A stretch of 11,222 nt of DNA, from NCBI GenBank assembly GCA_030528665.1, contig JAUMYK010000030.1, positions 1 to 11,222 of the forward strand, written 5' to 3'. This stretch comes from a bacterium (lineage in GTDB: Bacteria > Patescibacteria > JAEDAM01 > Absconditabacterales > Absconditicoccaceae). Below the pieces are notes generated by a model. The model saw nothing but the letters and a program-made list of their open reading frames with translations, did not search any database and had not been told where the DNA came from. Made by a program: the position numbers and the translations under genes. Below, in pieces: positions 1 to 7,694 of this stretch. Every line of letters starts with the position of its first letter. Within the stretch, counting starts at the first letter, position 1.

Positions 1-72
1 TCATTTCTTTATCCTCTCTACAATGTGTAAACTTATCTATGCAACAGTACATTTTATTTATAGGAAAATCTC

Positions 73-100
73 TTGTATCCCCTCTAAGCTTGAGTATAGT
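73..100 (+). promoter_or_regulatory. Possible promoter of the glycosyltransferase gene
   Basis: A good -10-like hexamer TATAGT (95-100) lies 16 bases after a weak -35-like TTGTAT (73-78). Transcription would begin near 107, about 28 bases before the preferred ATG at 135. This favours that start over the in-frame ATG at 39. It is pattern matching only; AT-rich DNA gives such hits by chance. Confidence 0.3.
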
Positions 101-134
101 ATACACATCCTTTATTTTTATAGCTCTATGCTTG

Positions 135-1115
135 ATGCCTATGCCTCTGATTAGTATCGTTGTTCCTAGTAGGGCGAAAGATATTCTCCTTTTACAAGGA
201 CTCTTGGATGCTTTAGCAGTTCAAAGCCTGCTTGATTTTGAAGTACTGATTATCTGTGATCGTTATTTTTCTGAGCAAGAGTGGAAGGAATTTTTGCAAT
301 TTTTTACTGTATACGAAGGGGGAAATCTTCAGGGGAAAATCAGATTTTTTTCTCATTGTAATAGTGATTTTACACCTCAAAGCAAAGGTGGGGCAAGCGC
401 AGTAAGAAACTATGGAATTAAGCATGCTAAGGGGAGTTTTATCCAACTCTTTGATGACGACAATCGCTTTGTTGCGGAGTATCTTGAGACTACGCTCTCC
501 CTCTATGAAAACTATCGCTATCAACTGGGAAAAGAGGTCATCATTACACCAACTCTGATGCGAAGAGAGAGCCATCAAATCCAAAACCAAGGCTTTAGCG
601 CCTATAATTACTGGCTGGCGAGACCCCAGATTCATTTCCTTCCTCCATGAAAAAAAGTGGGTAAAATTCAGATGTTTAGCGGAAATGGCGTGTTTTGAAA
701 TCGTCAATTGATCAGCTCCAATCCCTATGATGAAGAGATTGCTTGGATCGCAGAGGATTTAGAGTTTGTCTACCGCCTGAGTCAGCAGGCTGAGGTTCTG
801 GTCTTTGCTGAGCTCAAGGTTTATCATCACGAGAGAGACAAAACAGTTTTGGAGCAGGCATGGATTGGCAGTCCAGACTCCGCTATGCAAAAGATCAGAA
901 ATAATTTTCTTTGGGTAAAAAAACATGGAAACCTGATACAGACTTTAATTTTCTTGCTTCGAAGTTCACGAGGCATCACCGTGCGACTCGCTATCAAAGC
1001 ACTACGATATGGGAAAACTCAAAAATGGCAGATCGTAGTTGGCGTATGTAAGGGATATCTTGAAGGTTGGAAGGTTTTTTTTGGATATGGAGGCGCTAAA
1101 AAAGAGCTTGGATAG
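135..1115 (+). CDS. Family 2 glycosyltransferase (GT-A fold)
   Basis: This is a 326-residue protein when TGA is read as Gly (G172 at 648-650, G188 at 696-698); it ends with TAG. It opens with the classic GT2 strand PLISIVVPSRAKD (about residues 3-15). Next comes the donor-site region GGASAVRNYGIKHAKG, leading into LFDDDN; D107-D109 form the DXD-type metal and nucleotide-sugar site. SGNGVFGNRQ then precedes NPYDEEIAWIAEDLEF, where E207/D208 match the family's acidic ED motif, with D208 near the expected catalytic base. By family knowledge it transfers a sugar from a nucleotide-sugar donor at the cytoplasmic membrane face, probably for surface polysaccharide or glycoprotein; the acceptor cannot be told. 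An in-frame ATG at 39 would add 32 hydrophobic residues, but GT2 enzymes normally begin right at the first beta strand, so ATG 135 (or 141) is preferred. No Shine-Dalgarno site is seen. Confidence 0.9.
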
Positions 1116-1223
1116 TACACTCTTACAAAAAAAGTAGTCTGTTTTGGAGGAAAATTTTTTTTCTATCAGCTTATACTCATATGTTACCAACTGGTGCGTA
1201 ATCTCCCTCTCTTCAAGCAAAAT

Positions 1224-1862
1224 CTAGATTCACTCTTTACGGATTTGGATCTTGGTATCTGATTTTTTTGGCATAATATGAATGACCACCCCCTTTGGAT
1301 GCTGTCATTGCTCAATCCAAGTGTCACGGAGAAAATTTGGAAAGCTAATAGTATTTTGGATCATAAAGGTGCTTTTGAGCATAAAAGGTTGATGCTTATC
1401 AATCGTGATGGTTTTAACCCCTTCTTCATCCTTTTCAAAAAAGAAATTACCATTTTTCTTCCATCCTAAAGTTTTTTTGAGTGCTTGTGGACTTATATCA
1501 TCAATTACCTCTCCCATTACCTCTTGCAGTTCACTCCATCCGAAGGTATCGTATAGCACCCAAAAGGCATAGCTTGCATCAGTCTCAGGATTGATATGAA
1601 GTTTGATCCTATCGTGTGTAAAGGGAACATAGACGGCACTGAAGCGTTGAGGAGCAAAAAACGATAGCTCATCTCCAGAAAGAGTAAAATCATTACTTCT
1701 CTCATCACAGTTAACCATCTCTTGCTCTTGCCCAGTGAGTTTACAGTCAAAAGAGTTCCAATTTTCACGAGAAAAGTGTAGTCTTTGGAAAAAGGGAATA
1801 CTCAGCCATCAGAGTACAAGGAGGAGAACTACTATCATTGGTATAAGGATTTTGCGTGACAT
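1224..1862 (-). CDS. Membrane-anchored protein of unknown function
   Basis: The 212-residue protein is intact only with TGA as Gly (residues 18, 186 and 211) and ends in TAG. The N-terminus MSRKILIPMIVVLLLVLGWLS is a basic tip followed by one hydrophobic helix (about 5-22), so it is a signal anchor with the rest outside the membrane. Two cysteines in the first part of the external domain (FDCKLTG and MVNCDE) could form a disulfide. The remainder is soluble, with aromatic and charged strands (SAVYVPFTHDRIKLHI, WVLYDTFGWSELQEVMGEV) and a basic C-terminus. I do not recognise the family. The gene converges on the glycosyltransferase with a 108-base gap lacking an obvious terminator, and is divergent from gltX. 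The ATG at 1862 is the first in the open frame, just ahead of the hydrophobic segment. No Shine-Dalgarno site precedes it. Confidence 0.8.
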
Positions 1863-2149
1863 AGGGAAAGGGGGAGAGAAAGTAAAAAGTTATGCTGTCA
1901 ATGAAAATAATGACTCCTCAAAAGTAGCTTGGCTCTTATTATGGGAACTTGTACAGGCTATAAATATCACTATAGACACTAACAGTCCATAGTGAAATCA
2001 TATCATCCTCTTTAATTTTTATGTTTTATGCAAGAGAAATATAACGATGCTAAGCAAAAATGCAAGAAAAATGGGAAAAAATTCTTGCTTTCCTAGAGGC
2101 TTTTCGTAAGATGAAGTCAGGTTTTTTATCTTTTTTTTGAAAGCTAGAG
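1863..2149. other. Divergent intergenic region upstream of gltX
   Basis: These 287 bases lie between two divergent genes and should hold promoters for both, but no convincing -35/-10 pair stands out on either strand. Seen directly: an inverted repeat CACTAT-N15-ATAGTG (1968-1994), a second one at 2062-2088 (listed separately), and T-runs at 2121-2139. Two tiny ORFs overlap the second repeat: 2028-2096, a lysine-rich 22-residue frame beginning MQEKYNDAKQK, and 2047-2109, 20 residues. Neither has a Shine-Dalgarno site, so they are not called genes. Confidence 0.5.
2062..2088. repeat. Inverted repeat in the gltX leader region
   Basis: GCAAGAA (2062-2068) and TTCTTGC (2082-2088) are perfect complements around a 13-base A-rich loop, 61 bases before the gltX start. 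It could be an RNA hairpin in the gltX leader or a protein-binding dyad. No U-run follows, so it is not a typical terminator. Function unknown. Confidence 0.35.
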
Positions 2150-3799
2150 ATGATGACACGAACCAAGCTTGCAGATATTCTATTTCCTGAGGTAACGCAG
2201 ACTATTGAAGACCTTATGCAAACATATCCTCCGAGAGCGGAAAATCAGCCAACACTGCGTTTTGCACCAAGTCCGACCTGATATTTGCATTTTGGTGGAC
2301 TGTATACCTGTTTTTTGTGCTGGAAATATACCAAACAAAACCAAGGAACCCTCTTTCTCAGAATCGAAGATACCGACCAAAAAAGAGAGGTTGAAGGTGC
2401 CGCTTCACTTTTGATCAAAGGACTCAGAAAGTTTGGGATTGATTTTGATGAAGGACCAATTGGAGAAAATGAAGCAGAACTCTGATCATACTGACCCTAT
2501 TATCAATCACAAAGAGGAGCACTCTATCGTGTATTTGCAAAGCGATTGGTTGCTCAAGGATTAGCTTATCCCTGCTGGATGAGCGAAGAAGAGCTCAATG
2601 CTACCAGAGAAATGCAAATGGCAAACAAGCTTATTCCAGGAATTTATGGACAGTATTCGGTATGGAGAAGTAAAAGTCCAGATGAGCTTTTGGAGAAATT
2701 TAATCAAGAGGGACAGACTTTCCCTGTTTTAAGGCTTCGTTCTCATGGCGACACCACCAAAAAAATCACCTTTACCGATGAGGTGAGAGGTGAAGTCAAT
2801 ATGATCGATAATTATAATGATATTGTACTCATTAAGGGAGATGGCTTGCCAACCTATCATTTTGCACATTTGGTAGATGATACGCTAATGAGGACGACTA
2901 TGGTGCTGAGAGGAGAAGAGTGGCTGACTTCAGTGCCGCTTCATCTGCAGCTTTTTTCGATGTTTAGGTTCCAAGCACCAAAGTACGGGCACTTAGCTCC
3001 AATTTGTAAGCTCGAGGATGGAAAAAAAAGAAAACTCAGTAAAAGAAAAGACCCTGAAGCAAATGTGGAATACTTTTTTGAGGAAGGATATGCTCCAGAT
3101 GCCGTTTTGTCCTATATTATGACTTTGGCGGATTCTAGCTATGAGGACTGGCAGAGAGCGCATCCCGATCAGGATTTTAGAGCTTTTTCTTTCACGCTAG
3201 GAAAGATGAATGTTGCGGGTCCACTCTTTGATTTTGTAAAACTCCAAAGCATCAACAATAGCTATCTTTCTCAACTCAGCACAGAGGAACTTTATATCCA
3301 AGGACTGCATTGGGCAAAAAATCACAATCCAGAACTTGCAAAACTTATGGAAGCACATCCTAACTATACGCTCAATGCGCTCAATATCGAGAGACACACC
3401 GAAAAAGATCCAAAAAGATTTACGCTCTATACCGATATTGAGAAAAATATCCTGTTTTTCTATGATGAGAAACGAGCGGAAATCAAAAAAAACAAACCTG
3501 ACTATCCCGAGGGAATCAGCCTCGAGACTTGGAAGGTATTTTCTCAAGCCTATGCAGACCAGCTTGATCTCAGCTGAGATGTGATGAGCCGATTTGAACA
3601 GCTCAAGGCAATTGGAAAGGAGTTTGGATTTGCCGCAAATAATGCTGAATTTAAGCAAGGCGGATTTGTAGGGAAGGTCGGAGATTTGGCGATGTTTCTG
3701 AGAATCCAGCTGTGTGGTGCAAAGCAGACTCCAGACCTGTTTTCTGTGATGAAGGTGATGGGCAAGGAGAGAGTGATCAGGAGGTTGCTCGAGGTGTAA
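2150..3799 (+). CDS. gltX: Glutamyl-tRNA synthetase (class I)
   Basis: GluRS activates glutamate with ATP and loads it onto tRNA-Glu in the cytoplasm. The 549-residue frame contains four TGA codons read as Gly (44, 112, 115, 476) and ends in TAA. The class I signature is RFAPSPTGYLHFGG (about 37-50), in which G44 is TGA, followed by LRIEDTDQKR and FGIDFDEGP. Then comes LGSYGPYYQSQR, where G115 (TGA) matches the conserved Gly before the PYxQSxR segment. VLRGEEWL follows, and KLSKRKDPEA (K295-R299) is the KMSKR loop. The C-terminal helical anticodon-binding domain includes a segment near GKVGDLAMFLRIQLCG and ends at VMGKERVIRRLLEV. Tandem ATGs at 2150 and 2153 are equally possible starts; about 36 residues precede the usual N-terminus, making it somewhat longer than typical bacterial enzymes. 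No strong Shine-Dalgarno site is present. Whether it charges only tRNA-Glu or also tRNA-Gln is not decidable here. It leads a possible three-gene unit (gaps of 48 and 32 bases). Confidence 0.97.
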
Positions 3800-3847
3800 G
3801 AAAAAACACAACATCGCTCAGATTTTTTACCTTTTGACTATTCACTT

Positions 3848-4381
3848 ATGCAAACCACATCTCTTCAAGGAAAATTTTTTGCCCAAAATTTGCACTACCT
3901 CAATCATATGCTGATAGGTGGAGGAGTGATATTGATCGGGCTTTTGGGCTACTGGGTTTGGCTGTTTCAAAATCAGAAAACTCCTGATCGTCTCTTGTAC
4001 TATGCGCTCCTGATTCTACTTGGATTTTTGGTTTTTGGACTCAAAGAACGCTTTGCAAGCCCTAAGAAAAGAGGTTTACTTTTGGATGAGGAGGGATTTT
4101 TGTATCAACAGACCGCACTTGGTCGCAAGATTGGTAAAATACTGTGGAAAGATATTGCTGATCTTCAAGCTACGACCCTACCAATCTCTTCAATGCAAAA
4201 GATTAGCTGTGTCCTCGTAACTTTCACAGATCCAATAAAATATGACCAGAGACTCTCTGCCGAATATCGTGAATATCTTGCTCAACATAATGGAAGATTC
4301 CCAGTTGTAAGTGGAGAACTTGAGATTGGACTGGAGGAGATGGCTGACTGGATGATGATGTATTGGAAAAAGTATCGCTAG
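3848..4381 (+). CDS. Two-helix membrane protein, possibly STM3941/PH-like
   Basis: The 177-residue protein has no in-frame TGA and ends in TAG. Two hydrophobic helices, about residues 21-40 (MLIGGGVILIGLLGYWVWLF) and 49-65, form a hairpin in the membrane, followed by a soluble domain of about 110 residues. That domain has GLLLDEEGFLYQQTALGR, then ILWKDIADLQ, a strand SCVLVTFTDPIKYDQR, and a C-terminal helix ELEIGLEEMADWMMMYWKK. This order (an xxDEEGF strand, xxWKDI, a 'V.DP.KY' segment, a final amphipathic helix) resembles small PH-like membrane proteins of the STM3941 kind, whose function is not established. The family link is from memory and tentative. It sits 48 bases after gltX and 32 before the phosphopantetheinyl transferase, so co-transcription is likely. 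No Shine-Dalgarno site is seen before ATG 3848. Confidence 0.85.
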   Translation: MQTTSLQGKFFAQNLHYLNHMLIGGGVILIGLLGYWVWLFQNQKTPDRLLYYALLILLGFLVFGLKERFASPKKRGLLLDEEGFLYQQTALGRKIGKILWKDIADLQATTLPISSMQKISCVLVTFTDPIKYDQRLSAEYREYLAQHNGRFPVVSGELEIGLEEMADWMMMYWKKYR

Positions 4382-4413
4382 TCTTTTTGTGCTTTATTTT
4401 GACAGCAAGCATA

Positions 4414-5067
4414 ATGACCACTTCACAGTATCCTCATCCAAAGCTCAACTGAGTTTCTCTCCCAACTCCTCAGCTCTGAACACTTCAGCTCCTCCTACTG
4501 CAAGTCCTAACTCCAAGAGAGGCAATGCAGACTGAGTTTTCATCAGCATTTCTGACTGATCTCAAAGAAAAAGCCCACTTTCCGCAGAGGCTTTACAAAA
4601 ATTTTTGGCTTAAAAAGCAGTGGAGATGTAGCGAAACCGAGCTCCTCCAAGCAAACCAAACCTACCAACGAGGATCAGATTTTTTTTCTGCTTCATATAG
4701 CGGAGAATGGCTTTTTTTGGCGCTTAGTCAGGAAAAAATCGGCGTCGACCTCGAAATCATCAAGCCGAGAAGTCCTGAACTTCTTGAGAAATACAGTCCT
4801 GCACTCCAACATCATTTTCAAGTATCTGATCGAAACTATTTCTATCTCCTGTGGACTGCAAAAGAGGCAGTTTTGAAAGCAAGTAATAGGAATAATCTCG
4901 ACCTTATAGAAAATATTTCCCTCAGCTCAGCACAGGTCCAGAAGCAGCGTATTGGTCAATTCAGTTTCCACTGGCAGATTCAGCTTGATTTTGAGGGCAA
5001 AAGCTATATCGTCTGGAGTGGCATACAGGATCAGCTCTGCTATAGTCTAGCTAGTCTAGCCTATTAG
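4414..5067 (+). CDS. 4'-phosphopantetheinyl transferase (Sfp/AcpT-type)
   Basis: This enzyme moves the phosphopantetheine arm of CoA onto a serine of a carrier protein. The 217-residue frame ends in TAG and has two TGA-encoded glycines, both near the N-terminus (13, 22). The Mg2+/CoA signature is present: IGVDLEIIKP (G110-V-D112-L-E114) and LLWTAKEAVLKAS (W147, K150, E151), so D112, E114 and E151 are the expected metal ligands. The substrate-binding SYSGEW segment upstream corresponds to the SHS-like motif of the family. Size and two-motif spacing fit the monomeric Sfp group rather than the ~120-residue AcpS trimer type. The start at ATG 4414 is chosen because it restores an N-terminal domain (SLPTPQLGTLQLLLLQVL); the ATG at 4525 would remove it. 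The target carrier protein is not in this window. The 3' end overlaps the convergent TPR gene by 17 bases. Confidence 0.88.
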
Positions 5068-6607
5068 CTGCGATGATTTTATGCTTGAGGAGCTGTTTTT
5101 CAACTCTCTCCTCACTGAGTGCAAGGGCTTTCATATACCACTCTGTAGCGGTTGAAATCTGCTGATTTTCGACTGCAATATCTCACAATACTTGATAGAG
5201 TCCGGCTTGAGGATATTTTTTTGCAAGTGGAGCAACTTGTTTAAAAAGTCAGGATTTCATAGTAGGGGACTGATGTATTTGGATACCTACTTTTCCATAC
5301 TGACAGGTATGCTGATCAGTATTTTTGAGTCTTTTTTCACAGAGCCTGAGATAGGACTGCACAAGCTGAGGGTCTTTTTCCAGATAGGATGAGGTTTCTC
5401 CTCTACGATAAGGCTTCCATACCGCTTCTTCAAAAAAGGAGTAAAAGTCTGACTTTTTGATCTGAGGTTGTCCTAACAATCTCTTCCAGCTTTTTAAGGC
5501 TTTTTCTTGATCGCCAATTGCGAGATAGCACAGTACCAAATATCTATCTCCATCCAGCATCAGATTTTGATCTATAATCTGCGAGAAATACAGCACTGCT
5601 TCTGTAAAATTTCAGAGCTGATAATTGAGAATACCAAGATGATAGAGGTAGTTATTTTTTTGCTGATAGTCAATTTTGAGCAAATGCTGAAAATAGGCGA
5701 GCGAAGACTCATATCTTCCAAGGGTAAAATCCGTATTGGCAAGCACCTGATGAGGGAGAATATAGTTGGGATAGGTATTGACAAGCGGAATAGCAAGTTT
5801 TTTGGCAAGAGCATACTGTCCCTCCTGCATCAGCTGAAAAGCAAGAAGCCCCTGTTGATAGTAGGTTGGTACATCCTGCATCTGCTCGTACTGTGCAAAA
5901 GCAGACTCGATCGCCTGTGCATAGTGCTGATAAACAGTTCCAGCCAACTGAGCGAGTAAGGATTTGAGCTGTGCATAGTCGCCATCTACGAGTGCAAAGA
6001 GCGACTGGTAATAGCTTGCCTCCTCTTGGCTCAAAGCATTTTGAGTTATGAGCTGTTGAAAGGACTGTTTGAGTGTGTGATACTCAGCTTCTTCCATAGG
6101 AGCAAGACTTTTGAGCTGGAGTTTGAAAGCAGTATCAGCTGGAAATTGTTTTTTTACTGCTTCAGGAAATGCTTCAAAGCGTTTTTTGGCTTGGGTATAC
6201 TGATGATCGAGGAGAGTGGCTTCTATCAGGAGTGAGGCTCGTTTGAAACTTGGGTCTTGCTCATAGTGGAATTCAAGCATTTTGATTTTATCTTTGAGAG
6301 AGCCAAGCGCTGTTTCAGACCTTTGATCCTGCTCTCTCTCTAGGAAATCTTCTTGCTGCTCTACATTTTGCTCTGCATCGCTGGACTGGGCTGGTAAGCC
6401 CTCTGCTCAGGAGCGTGGTGTGTCAATACTCATAACATCTCAGGTCTCAACGCTATTTTCCAACATCTCTGAGGGAGATTGGAGGAGCTGGGATGATTTT
6501 TGATGTTTTGCATCGAGAAAAAGGAAGGCAATCCAGACAATGAAGAGGAATGCACCAAGGATAACAGTTCGTAAATGGAGTCAGGTTTTTGTTTTTTTTT
6601 GAGACAT
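5051..6607 (-). CDS. Membrane-anchored tetratricopeptide-repeat protein
   Basis: The 518-residue protein is continuous only under code 25, with six TGA glycines (9, 56, 67, 332, 453, 475), and ends in TAG. A basic N-terminus (MSQKKTKTGLHLR) precedes one transmembrane helix (about 14-32, VILGAFLFIVWIAFLFL). A Ser/Glu/Gln-rich low-complexity linker follows (about 34-100), then an all-helical domain. TPR units are clear: LANTDFTLGRYESSLAYFQ; YHLGILNYQLGNFTEAVLYF, in which G332 (TGA) is the consensus turn glycine; LVLCYLAIGDQEKALKSW; and near the C-terminus VLGDIAVENQQISTATEWY. Helical pairs before residue 270 look like degenerate repeats. TPRs hold partner proteins; here the scaffold would sit outside the membrane if the anchor is a standard N-in helix. 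The partner is unknown. ATG 6607 is the start that places the basic tip before the helix. A run of nine A's lies at codons 3-6. Confidence 0.9.
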
Positions 6608-6663
6608 CAGGCGAGCAAGACAATAAAATACTAAGCTCAAGTATAATCAAAAATCAAAAAAAA

Positions 6664-6685
6664 GCCTGAAAAATCTGATTCAAGC
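6664..6685. terminator. Bidirectional rho-independent terminator
   Basis: GCCTGAA (6664-6670) pairs with TTCAAGC (6679-6685), seven pairs including one G-U, around an 8-base loop. TTTTGTTTT follows on the plus side, and on the minus side the complement of the A-run (6656-6663) gives a U-tract. It lies 44 bases past the stop of the XRE regulator gene, so it most likely ends the minus-strand membrane protein-XRE transcript and separates it from the TPR gene. Confidence 0.65.
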
Positions 6686-6728
6686 TTTTGTTTTCCCTTT
6701 GCAATTGGGATTTTTGTGATATAAAGGG

Positions 6729-6947
6729 CTAAGCTGATGGATGCTCCTCCTGCTCACTCCAGTGGAAGACCTCTTCAATCCTACAGCCAAAAAGCTTTGC
6801 AATCTGAAAAGCTAGTTTGAGTGAGGGATTATACTTGCCCATTTCGAGAAAGACGATTGTCTCTCTTCTCACTCCAACGCGATTTGCCAATTCCTGTTGG
6901 GTCAAATTATGCTGAAGTCTCAATGCCTTGATTGTATTGGTAAGCAT
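6729..6947 (-). CDS. Small XRE/Cro-type transcriptional regulator
   Basis: The 72-residue protein is essentially one helix-turn-helix domain with a short acidic-polar tail (EQEEHPSA). The HTH_3 pattern is plain: IKALRLQHNLTQQELANRVG holds helices 1 and 2, VRRETIVFLEMGKYNPSLKL is the recognition helix and turn, and AFQIAKLFGCRIEEVF closes the fold. It has no sensory domain, no in-frame TGA, and ends in TAG. It follows the membrane-protein gene with an 18-base gap, so the two form one transcription unit. Small HTH proteins of this kind are often paired with small integral membrane proteins, with the membrane partner thought to control the regulator; that link is inference here. The tandem dyads at 7567-7603 upstream of the unit are candidate binding sites. 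No Shine-Dalgarno site is seen, so translation may be coupled to the upstream gene. Confidence 0.93.
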   Translation of the reverse strand: MLTNTIKALRLQHNLTQQELANRVGVRRETIVFLEMGKYNPSLKLAFQIAKLFGCRIEEVFHWSEQEEHPSA

Positions 6948-6965
6948 TATCGTGATATATACAGA

Positions 6966-7397
6966 TTAAAGTCAGGTTTTATCTGGATGTTTGGAATAAT
7001 AGAATCGGCTTCAGAGCTGAGCTAACAGACCAAATACCAATACTCCCAAGAGCGCATCTTCTGTAGCAATCCTCTCAAGAAAAGGCCATACGCTATGCAG
7101 CATAAGCACGAGCAATATCCCTCGACTCATCAACTGCATCCCTGTCGCAAGTGCAGTATAGCCTATTGCTCTGCTGAGTTCATCGCTCTCACAGGCTCAA
7201 GACTGCTTTTGGAATGTTTGGCTTTTATTGAGTGCAAAAATTGCACATCCGATCAGCAGTAACGCAAATCCAATCACTGCCCAATGTTTGCCGCTGGTCA
7301 ATGGAAAAGGGATCGTACGCAAGGCTCCCAGCAAAGATGCTACGCCCCAAATACCAAAAAATTGGGATAAAAAGTTTCGAAGTTTATAAGTTTTCAT
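6966..7397 (-). CDS. Four-helix membrane protein (DUF2178-like), XRE partner
   Basis: The 143-residue frame has three TGA glycines (67, 129, 142) and ends in TAA. Four hydrophobic segments are visible: about 11-28 (FFGIWGVASLLGAL), 38-58 (HWAVIGFALLLIGCAIFAL), 80-100 (YTALATGMQLMSRGILLVLML) and 110-128 (LLGVLVFGLLAQL). Between helices 2 and 3 is CESDELSRAIGYTAL, similar to the 'DER...' segment of DUF2178-type proteins, and after helix 4 the ending SRFYYSKHPDK. The family assignment is tentative and rests on size, topology and this segment. It is the first gene of a two-gene unit with the XRE regulator, a pairing known for small HTH proteins and DUF2178-like partners. No enzymatic motif is seen; a sensing or regulator-tethering role is inference. 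The start at 7397 has no Shine-Dalgarno site. Confidence 0.82.
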
Positions 7398-7566
7398 CTG
7401 TTGGTCTGATAAAAGATAAAAATGTAATTCCTTTTTGGCACTGCCCCAGTAGGTAAAGTATCCAAGATAGCTCTCCCATTCCCAATGTTTTATTGTTACT
7501 AGGAAAAAATACTCTCCCCTTTGCAGTTTTTTCTCGCAATGAGATTGTTTACTATACTCAATAAAA

Positions 7567-7582
7567 GTTATAAATTTATAAC
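7567..7582. promoter_or_regulatory. Perfect 16-bp palindrome, putative operator copy 1
   Basis: GTTATAAATTTATAAC is a perfect palindrome and reads as GTTAT-N6-ATAAC. A second GTTAT-N6-ATAAC follows 21 bp further along (centre to centre), two turns of B-DNA. This is what a dimeric HTH repressor binding side by side would use. The XRE regulator of the adjacent unit is the obvious candidate, by position only. Confidence 0.5.
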
Positions 7583-7587
7583 AATAT

Positions 7588-7603
7588 GTTATATAAACAT
7601 AAC
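7588..7603. promoter_or_regulatory. Second GTTAT-N6-ATAAC dyad, putative operator copy 2
   Basis: GTTATATAAACATAAC has the same half-sites and the same 6-base spacer as the palindrome at 7567-7582, but an asymmetric core. It also sits inside an overlapping dyad TATGTT-N5-AACATA (7585-7601). The matching half-sites and helical phasing are better evidence than either copy alone; AT-richness makes chance dyads possible. Confidence 0.45.
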
Positions 7604-7694
7604 AAACAAAAAATCAAGAGAAAGTTAGATTTTTTTAACTTTTTTACCTTATGGAGGAAGGGGGAGTGGAAAAAACCGTCAGAATTTATGTTTT

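Larger units (their letters stand above)
7398..7694. other. Intergenic region upstream of the membrane protein-XRE unit
   Basis: These 297 bases lie between the minus-strand membrane-protein start and the stop of sufS. The strongly AT-rich part around 7545-7630 holds two tandem dyads (listed separately) and several -10-like hexamers on both strands, for example the complement of ACTATA at 7551-7556, so one promoter cannot be chosen. An AT-only hairpin AAAGTTA/TAACTTT (7621-7642) with T-rich flank lies between the dyads and sufS; it is too weak to call a terminator. A minus-strand 31-codon ORF (7384-7479, MGELSWILYLLGQCQKG...) overlaps the next gene's start by 14 bases; it is unproven. Confidence 0.5.

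Noticed and set aside
39..134. N-terminal extension of the glycosyltransferase from ATG 39
   Set aside because: The extra 32 residues are AT-rich-DNA-like hydrophobic sequence, GT2 enzymes normally start at the first beta strand, and a plausible -10 element lies inside the extension.
135..1115. Additional reassignment of CGA/CGG from Arg to Trp, which I recall being proposed for some related lineages
   Set aside because: The conserved arginines I could check use AGA, AGG, CGC or CGT, and the few CGA codons sit in basic or variable positions (for example LRSSRGITVR in the glycosyltransferase). There is no evidence for a change, though a whole-genome test would be stronger.
2270..2500. Mycoplasma-type code (UGA = Trp)
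   Set aside because: The TGA in PSPT-x-YLH and those in the SufS GGG, TGIG and EAGTPN motifs stand where homologues have Gly, and TGG is used normally for Trp (for example W147 of the PPTase).
2150..3799. gltX and other genes as pseudogenes broken by nonsense mutations
   Set aside because: Every interruption is TGA only, never TAA or TAG, the frame is the same on both sides, and conserved motifs continue across each one. Decay would give mixed stops and frameshifts.
3197..3814. 205-codon minus-strand open frame
   Set aside because: It lies wholly antisense to the gltX 3' end, has no recognisable motif, and gltX is unambiguous.
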